Positions 35,101 through 41,933 of a stretch of 41,933 nt of DNA are shown here, piece by piece. Each line of letters starts with the position of its first letter. The first letter of the stretch is position 1. The notes beneath the pieces were generated by a model. It searched no databases. It worked only from the letters and a program-made list of their open reading frames with translations, and was not told where the DNA came from. This stretch comes from CALKGK01 sp964649515 (GTDB taxonomy: Bacteria; Bacteroidota; Bacteroidia; Flavobacteriales_D; Sanyastnellaceae). Position numbers and translations under genes: made by a program. The stretch spans positions 1-41,933 of the forward strand of contig CAZYPV010000024.1 in assembly GCA_964649515.1 (NCBI GenBank), read 5' to 3'.

Positions 35101-38100
35101 AAGTTGAAGTCACCAATGTATGATGCATGTTGCACCGACAATGTGTACCTCAACTTCTGCATGCAACAAGACCTTTATGGTGGAGAAGATGTTCCAGGTT
35201 ATATGGACATCCAATACCGAATCAATGGTGGTGCGTGGGTAACACTTCACACGTATCAAAATGTGTACGGTTCAACCATCAATTATAACGATACTTATGA
35301 AATCCCTGGAGCTTCAGGTCAGCAATTCCAAGTGAGATTTAGAGCTCGAGGAGAAGGTTCAAGCCAATTCACCATGGGTGGTTGGGGAATTGATGATATC
35401 CGTGTTTACGGAGAATCAAGCGGATGCTCAGGAGCTACTCCAGTTGATTTGGAATGGACGTACAGCGATGTGTCGAACGGAACTTGTCCTGAAATCATTA
35501 CCAGAACATTCTCCGGTGAGTATGCAGGTGAATTGTTCTCTTGTACTCAGACCATTACTTTGGTGGATGAAGTAGCACCGGTGTTTACAAGTGTTCCTGA
35601 AGATACCAGCGTTTCTTGTTCTGAAGACTTGCCAAACGATACGGCTACGACTATCGATAACTGTGGCGATGCTACCATTACTGTGGTTGATATGAGCTCA
35701 AGCGACGGATGTGATGACTTGATCACAAGAACTTTTACCGCTACTGATAACTGTGGAAATACGGCAACGGCTGTTCAGTTGATCACAGTTGTGGCAGATG
35801 TTCCTGTAGTGAGCGCTTCTTCAACTCCAGATAACTGTTCTCAAGGGGAAGGAAGCATTACTTTGACTTTCGATGATAGCGCTTGTCGTTCAGGAATCAA
35901 ATTGTCAATCGACGGTGGAGCGAACTTCATTCAAGTAAACGACAATAGTGGTTCTTACACCTTTGAAGGATTGACTGGAGGTACTTACGATTTGTTTGCT
36001 CAATGGGGGAATAACGATTGTCCTACCGACCTTCAAGACATCACTGTTGGAGACAATACCGACATCGAATTGGAAATCAACAACTACGGCATTTGTGTAG
36101 TTGATCTTTACGAGTGGTTGCCAGGTGGTGACGTGTTTGTAGAAGAATTGGCTCCCGGAGAAACATTCTTTGTTACCACGCACGTTGGGGCAATGTGGAG
36201 AATCGTTGGCGACAACTGGAATCCAAGCGACTTCGATGCACAGTACACCGTAGAAGGCTGCTTCGACCAAGTTTGGAACGTTAACCCAGATTACTGTCAG
36301 CCAGAATGCAACAGCGACCTCACGGTAGATGCCGGACCAAACCAAAGCATCTGCGAAGGGGAGTCTGTAACACTTACTGCTAACATCAACGGAGAAAGCA
36401 GCTGCAACGAAATCATTGCTTGCTACACCATTGGAAACGGAACAGCTCCTGCGGGATGCTTCCCAACTCCAGGAACAGGTGTTGTTTTCCAAAGGCAGCA
36501 GTGTGGCGGACCAGCTCACGAGATCTGGCAAGCAGGTGACGATTTGAAATTGACTGAATTTGCGGATGGAACGGCTACCATCGATGGAAGCATCATCAAC
36601 AACGGTCAAGTAGGCATCCTTCACATGGATCTCTATGAAAAAGAAAATACAGGAAACACATGGAATGCTTCATGTTACACCAATAACCTCGGATCGAACA
36701 AGACGTTCTACAGAAGTTTTATTGGAACAGTAACCGTTGGAAACGACGTGTTTACCATTGAGGAGAAAATCAGCGAACAGCACTTTATTTTGGCTGATGG
36801 AGCTGGATTCAACCCAGGTTCTTACGGACTCGGTTCTTGGACCGGTGGTACCTTTGGTGGATGCACAGAGTGGTTCGCTACCTTGACTCCATGTGACATT
36901 CCTTCACAGGAAACATCCATTGTTTGGTCAACAGGCGAAACAACGGAGAGCATCACGGTTAACGCTGGCGGAACTTACACTGTTACCGTTACGGATTGTG
37001 CGGGATGTGTAGCTCAGGATGAAGTGAACATCAACATTCTAGAGAACCCTGAGGTAAGTGTTACAAGCACCAACCCAGTTTGTCTTGAAGAGAACGGAAC
37101 AATTACGTTCACTTTTGCTGATGTGGCTTCTCGTTCGAACATTGAATTCTCAATCGACGGAGGGAACAGCTGGCCTGCTGCCTATAATGTAGCAGACAAC
37201 AGCGGTTCATTCACGATTGACGGACTCGCTCCTGGAAGCTACGATTTGTTCGTACGTTGGGGCAATGATGAGTGTCCGGTAGATTTGGAAGACATCATAC
37301 TCGTTGCAGACGAGTGTGCATCTCTCGGAAACTTCGTATTCTTCGATGAAGACAGAGACGGAATCCAAGATGCAGGTGAAGAAGGAGTAGAGAACGTAAG
37401 CGTTGAGCTTTACATCTGTGGTGAGGACGATCCAATCGCTTCAACAACCACCGATGAAAACGGATTCTACATTTTTGAAAACCTCGAGCCTGGAGTAGAG
37501 TACTACGTGGTGTTTGACGGTGACAGCTTGCCAGCAGACTTTGTATTCTCTTCAGCAAACCAAGGTGGCGATGATGCTACTGATTCTGACGCAGATGAAA
37601 ACGGTGAAACAGCATGTGTTGAATTGGCTCCAGGTGAGTTCAACGATACGGTAGATGCAGGAATCAACCAACCAACAGCCAGCCTTGGAAACTTCGTATT
37701 CTTCGATAACGATAGAGACGGAATCCAAGATGCAGGAGAAGATGGAGTTGAAGACGTAACGGTTCAATTGTTTGTGAACGGAGGAGCTGCACCAGTAGCC
37801 ACAACGACCACAGACGAAAACGGATTCTACATCTTTGAAAACCTTGAGCCAGGAGTGGAGTACTTCGTAGTCTTCGCGCCAAACTCATTGCCAACAGACT
37901 TCGTATTCTCACCCGCCAACCAAGGTGGAGACGATGCGCTTGATTCTGATGCTGGAGTGAACGGACAATCACAAGTAGTTGTCCTCGCCCCAGGTGAGTT
38001 CAACGATACCATTGACGCAGGAATCAACCAACCAACAGCTAGCCTTGGAAACTTCGTATTCTTCGATGAAGACAGAGACGGTATCCAAGATGCGGGCGAA

Positions 38101-41100
38101 GAAGGAGTAGAGAACGTAAGCGTTGAGCTTTACATCTGTGGTGAGGACGATCNNNNNNNNNNNNNNNNNNNNNNNNNNNNNNNNNNNNNNNNNNNNNNNN
38201 NNNNNNNNNNNNNNNNNNNNNNNNNNNNNNNNNNNNNNNNNNNNNNNNNNNNAATCACAAGTAGTTGTCCTCGCCCCAGGTGAGTTCAACGATACCATTG
38301 ACGCAGGGATCAACAACCCACTCGGTTCTATTGGAAACTTTGTTTGGGAAGATGAGGACCAAGACGGTATTCAAGATCCAAACGAAAATGGAATTGAGAA
38401 CGTAGGAGTTGAGTTGTACATCTGTGGAGAAGCTGATCCAATCGCTTCAACCACGACCGATGAAAACGGATTCTACATTTTCGAAAACCTCGAGCCAGGA
38501 GTGGAGTACTTCGTAGTATTTGATGCTCCTAACGGATTTGAAGGAACGCAAGCAAATGCCGGTGGAGACGATACCTTGGATTCAGATGCTGATGAAAACG
38601 GCACTACCAACTGTTACGAATTGAGTCCGGGAGAAGATTATGAAGACTTCGACGCTGGATTCTTCATCCCAACAAACATTGGAGATTTTGTTTGGTTCGA
38701 TAACGACCAAGACGGAATTCAAGACATCGATGAAGATGGAGTAGAAGGAGTAGAAGTGAACCTTGTTGCTGCTGGAAACGACGGCATTTTTGGAACCGCT
38801 GATGACGTGGTTGTGGACACACAAACAACGGACGAAAACGGAAACTACTTGTTCGAAGATGTTTTGCCTGGTGAGTACATCATTGTATTCAACCCAGAAA
38901 CGCTTCCAACTGACTTCGTACTTACTGCGCAAGATCAAGGTGGAGATGATAATGAAGATTCTGATGCCAATCCGTTGACAGGTGCTACCGCTCCGTTTAC
39001 TGTAACCTATGGTCAGGACGACGATTTGAGCTACGACGCTGGTATTTCTACCTGCCCAGTTCCTCAGTTGGACGGTGATGAGCCAATGGACGTGAACATC
39101 ACTTGTGAAGAAAACGTACCTGCTGCTCCAAGTGTGAGCTTCTCTGACTTCATTTATGGAGCTGCTGAAGTGACCTTTACGGAAGTAACAAACGACTTGG
39201 ATTGTGGTGAAGAGATCGTAAGAACTTGGACCGCAGTGAACGAGTGTGGAACCGAAGCAATGGTGGATCAGGTAATTACCATCACTGACGATCTTGCTCC
39301 AGTAATTACTTTCCAGACACCAGATCAAACCATCGAGTGCGATCAGGAAGTTCCTGAGATTGTAGTAACCTTCGAAGATAACTGTGATGAAAACCTCACC
39401 GTCGTTGTTGACAACTGGATCAACGATTTGGATTGCGGTTACGAGTATGTGAAGTGGTGCAGCGCTACGGATGATTGTGGTAACAGTGCTGAAGCATTGG
39501 TAACGATCACCGTTTTGGATACAACTGCCCCAGTAGCTACGAACCAACCGGAAGATTTAACCATTGAATGTGACGAAGAAGTTCCAGCGTTCGATCCAGC
39601 GTTCACGGATAACTGTGATGAAGATCTTGAATTGACGGCCATTTCTGGAATCGCTCAATTGGATTGTGGATATGAAATCAACCGCTCTTGGACGGCAATC
39701 GATGATTGTGGAAATGAGACAACAGTGAGTCAGACAATTACCGTACTCGATACAACTGCTCCTGTTTTCTTGACTACTCCAGAAGATTATGTAGTGAACT
39801 GCGATAACGGTTCTTCGGATCCTGAATTCGCCGGTGAGCCGACTGCTGAAGATAACTGTGACGATAACTTGAGCATCACTTTCGTAGATGGTGTTGCCGG
39901 TGAAGATTGTCCAGCAAGCTTTGATCGTACTTGGACGGTAATGGACGATTGTGGTAACCAAACAAGCTATGTTCAGGTGATCACCATCAACGATTTCTCT
40001 GCACCTGTGCTTTCAACTCCTGCTGATGTAACCGTAGAGTGCGATGAGTCAACAGACCCAAGCAACACGGGTGAAGCTACGGCAACGGACGATTGTTCAA
40101 TGCCTACCATCACTTTCGTTGACGGTCCATTGAGCGGAGATTGTCCTTACACTTTCGAAAGAACGTGGACAGCAGTTGATCCTTGTGGAAACACAGTGAG
40201 CGATGTTCAAACCATCACGATTGTAGATACAGTTGCTCCTGTAGCTGATGGAGAAGGTCAGGAATTGACAATTGAGTGTCATGAAGAAATGCCTCAATTG
40301 ACCATGACCTTTACCGACAACTGTGACGCTAACCTCGAAGTAACGGTAACAACTTCAGTTGAGCCTGACGGATGCAATAACACTTTCTTCCAAACCATCA
40401 CTGCTAGCGATGAATGTGGAAACCAATCTTCAGTAACGAACATCATTCACGTTGTAGATACTACAGCTCCAGAATTGATCGGAGTTCCTGCTGATGCAAC
40501 CATCAACTGTAACGATGAAGTGCCAACAGCCATTGTAGCCGCAACGGACAACTGTGACGAAGATGTAGTAGTGGTATTGACGGCCGAAACAACGTACAAT
40601 ACTTGTGGATATGAGATCACTAGAACTTGGTCGGCAACCGACGAATGTGGAAACACCGTATCTGAGTCACAAGTGTTGACAGTGATCGATACCGAAGCTC
40701 CGGTAATTACGGTTCCTGCAGATTATGTGGTGAACTGCGATAACGGTTCTTCTGATCCAGAATTTGCTGGTGAGGCTACGGCTACTGATAACTGCTCTGA
40801 GTTCGTGATCACCTTTGTAGATGGACCAGCAACGGATGTTTGTCCGGCTACCTTCGAAAGAACATGGACAGCAACCGATGCTTGTGGAAATGCAAGCAGC
40901 GATGTTCAGATCATCACCATCAACGATTTTGCTGCACCAGTAATTACTTGTGCTGCTGACGTAACGATTGAGTGTACTGAATCGACCGACCCAAGCAATA
41001 CAGGTGAGGCTACTGCAACAGATGACTGTTCAGTACCAACAATCACTTACACTGATGGCGACATCATGGGCGATTGTCCTTACACCTTCGAGCGTACTTG

Positions 41101-41933
41101 GACTGCGGTTGACCCATGTGGAAATGAAGCCACTTGTGTTCAAACCATCACCATCGTTGATACCGTTGCTCCAGTATTGAGCGGAGAGGATGATGAAATG
41201 ACGCTTGAGTGTCACGTATCACCAAACATCGTTGCTCCAACAGCAACGGACAACTGTGATACTGATGTAATGATCACTCCAGATGTAGAAAGCATCGCTG
41301 GTGATTGTCCTCAAGAGCGCACCGACATCTACACATGGACTGCAACGGACGAGTGTGGTAACACCTCAACCAGAACATTGACCATCAACTTCGTAGATAC
41401 TACAGCTCCAGAATTGATCGGAGTTCCTGCTGATGCGACCATCAACTGCAACGACGAAGTTCCTTCTGCGATTGTAGCGGCTACTGACAACTGCGATAAC
41501 AACCCAATTGTGAGCATGTCTGCAGAGACGGTATACAACGATTGTGGATACGAAATCATCCGTACTTGGACTGCTGTTGACGCTTGTGGAAACTCAAGCT
41601 CTGATTCTCAAACCTTGACAGTGATCGATACCGAAGCTCCGGTAATTACGGTTCCTGCAGATTACGTGGTGAACTGCGATAACGGTTCTTCTGATCCAGA
41701 ATTTGCTGGTGAGGCTACGGCTACTGATAACTGCTCTGAGTTCGTGATCACCTTTGTAGATGGACCAGCAACGGATGTTTGTCCGGCTACCTTCGAAAGA
41801 ACATGGACAGCAACCGATGCTTGTGGAAATGCAAGCAGCGATGTTCAGATCATCACCATCAACGATTTTGCTGCACCAGTAATTACTTGTGCTGCTGACG
41901 TAACGATTGAGTGTACTGAATCGACCGACCCAA
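32200..41933 (+). CDS. Giant modular surface protein (HYR/SdrD-B repeats), partial at 3' end
   Basis: This secreted protein has more than 3,200 residues visible. Residues 1-36 are a signal peptide (FSWQADAQS). Three copies of an unrecognised domain with core F/YADGTA lie at about 290-450, 704-874 and 1406-1568. A MAM/jelly-roll-like domain covers about 917-1071 and an HYR-like pair follows. SdrD-B-like repeats (SLGNFVFFDEDRDGIQDAGE, then GFYIFENLEPG) start at residue 1708. After them, from about 39046, come roughly 13 HYR-like modules with conserved DxCGN motifs and paired cysteines. The 100-N gap at 38153-38252 shifts the frame from 1 to 2, but sequence on both sides is the same protein; the frame stays open to the window end. 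A T9SS domain is expected beyond the edge. Adhesion or matrix function is likely by family; the substrate is unknown. Confidence 0.9.
33070..33550 (+). repeat. First copy of the FADGTA domain (protein repeat)
   Basis: This region encodes about 160 residues with the core KYDDGTAKLYGSV, a following FEFSIWFDNQSNFSQWTSQG, and the closing DNGFSVWFDHSG..GHGDFNATITC. It aligns with the second copy in order and spacing (FADGTAKVSGEI, FEVVIYFKDKSDYAQWTGMG, FGFSVWFSYGGS..GHGDINANLNC). I do not recognise it as a named family. Confidence 0.75.
34309..34820 (+). repeat. Second copy of the FADGTA domain (protein repeat)
   Basis: This is the best-conserved partner of the first copy: the core FADGTAKVSGEIYRMSNAN, then YFKDKSDYAQWTGMGMEAK and DEFGFSVWFSYGGSANGHGD. 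Both copies end with a Cys that begins the next segment. Confidence 0.75.
34948..35412 (+). other. MAM/jelly-roll-like domain in the surface protein
   Basis: Residues 917-1071 read as a beta-sandwich that opens with FDFELQGWGNG and closes with GGWGIDDIRVYG, the closing motif typical of MAM/LamG-like domains in Bacteroidota T9SS proteins. It has internal TKLKSPMYDACC and DIQYRINGGAWVTL strands. Confidence 0.65.
36415..36900 (+). repeat. Third, more diverged copy of the FADGTA domain
   Basis: It keeps the core LTEFADGTATIDGSIIN and the C-terminal WFATLTPC closure, but the middle part is different (LHMDLYEKENTGN, SYGLGSWTGGTFGG). Spacing and the preceding Gly-rich/Cys region support homology to the other two copies. 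Confidence 0.6.
37321..39045 (+). repeat. Tandem SdrD-B-like repeats, 360-bp units
   Basis: Units begin at 37321, 37681, 38041 (interrupted by Ns), 38327 and about 38675. The first three units are spaced by exactly 360 bp (120 residues). Each carries GNFVF/W.D.DxDGIQD, TTTDENGFYIFENLEPG and GGDD..DSDA, the SdrD-B/Cna-B-like pattern with Ca-binding-type Asp clusters. The fifth is more divergent. Identity between units 1 and 3 is near perfect for over 100 bp. Confidence 0.88.
38153..38252. other. Scaffold gap of 100 Ns inside the third SdrD-B repeat
   Basis: A run of exactly 100 Ns is a standard placeholder of unknown length. Left of it the sequence continues unit 3 to offset 112; right of it the sequence resumes at offset 286 of a unit. 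Exactly 174 bases (58 codons) are therefore missing if no whole repeat copies were lost, and this restores the reading frame. Confidence 0.95.
39046..41933 (+). repeat. Array of HYR-like modules
   Basis: About 13 modules of roughly 75-80 residues follow one another. Each has the pattern DTxAPV...PAD.T(I/V)xC, DNCD, RTWTA and D(D/E/A/P)CGN. Conserved paired cysteines suggest one disulfide per module. HYR domains are Ig-like modules used in adhesion. The array runs off the window end. Confidence 0.88.
40454..41933 (+). repeat. 939-bp higher-order repeat of HYR modules
   Basis: Unit 1 spans 40454-41392 and unit 2 starts at 41393 and is cut by the window end. The offset is exactly 939 bp (313 residues, four modules). 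The segments 40676-40994 and 41615-41933 are identical over 319 bp except one T/C difference near 41664. A more diverged earlier copy of part of this unit lies near 39740-40260. Confidence 0.9.

Noticed and set aside
38153..38283. An apparent frameshift and stop in the giant gene just after the Ns
   Set aside because: The shift comes from the arbitrary 100-N gap; the sequence after it reads in frame 2 as the same repeat protein and stays open to the window end.
38582..39547. A 321-codon open frame on the minus strand (also one at 35905-36624)
   Set aside because: Both are antisense to the repeat-rich giant gene, whose codon bias keeps the opposite strand open; no recognisable protein motif.
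37321..41933. Direct repeats as a possible CRISPR array
   Set aside because: Repeats are 225-939 bp, in frame and translate into SdrD-B and HYR protein modules without spacers.

Overview
The window is a chromosomal segment from a member of the Bacteroidota, most likely a Flavobacteriales or Cryomorphaceae-like marine relative. The evidence is a SusC/SusD pair, several proteins ending in type IX secretion (T9SS) sorting domains, promoters with the TANNTTTG -7 element, and a giant HYR/SdrD-type surface protein. The organism assignment is inference; no rRNA or tRNA gene was seen.

Region 1 (about 30-15471, minus strand) is a starch/maltodextrin utilisation locus. It holds SusC, SusD, a small lipoprotein, a secreted SusE/F-position protein and two GH13 amylases (one a SusG-like lipoprotein, one a T9SS-secreted CBM48-GH13 enzyme). 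It also holds a LamG-like T9SS protein and a CotH/lamin-tail T9SS protein. A perfect intrinsic terminator separates the susCD operon from the SusG-like amylase.

Region 2 (15468-22553) starts with a degenerate-Nudix (NrtR/AraR-type) regulator on the minus strand. Diverging from it is a tight six-gene plus-strand operon: pfkA, gapA, a BadF-type sugar kinase, a methylglyoxal-synthase-like gene, pgmB and a GH65 maltose phosphorylase. Together these could take imported maltose to glucose, glucose-1-P, glucose-6-P and on through glycolysis. The same 17-bp palindrome, AGTGT-N7-ACACT, lies upstream of pfkA/the regulator, upstream of the secreted GH13 gene and, in a slightly degenerate form, upstream of susC. 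The main proposal is therefore that one Nudix-type regulator ties outer-membrane starch capture to core glycolysis.

Region 3 (22532-31939) is mostly housekeeping. It has two Mpo1/DUF962 proteins, exonuclease III, an arginyltransferase-like protein, an aldehyde dehydrogenase, a metallophosphoesterase, an aberrant Nramp-family transporter, a CsgG-like lipoprotein, coaE and rpe.

Region 4 (32200-41933) is one giant secreted surface-protein gene that runs off the window end. It has three copies of an unrecognised 'FADGTA' domain, a MAM/jelly-roll-like domain, tandem 360-bp SdrD-B-like repeats, a scaffold gap of 100 Ns inside one repeat, and a long array of HYR-like modules with a 939-bp higher-order repeat. 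The gap shifts the apparent reading frame, but the repeat register predicts 174 missing bases, which restores a single frame.
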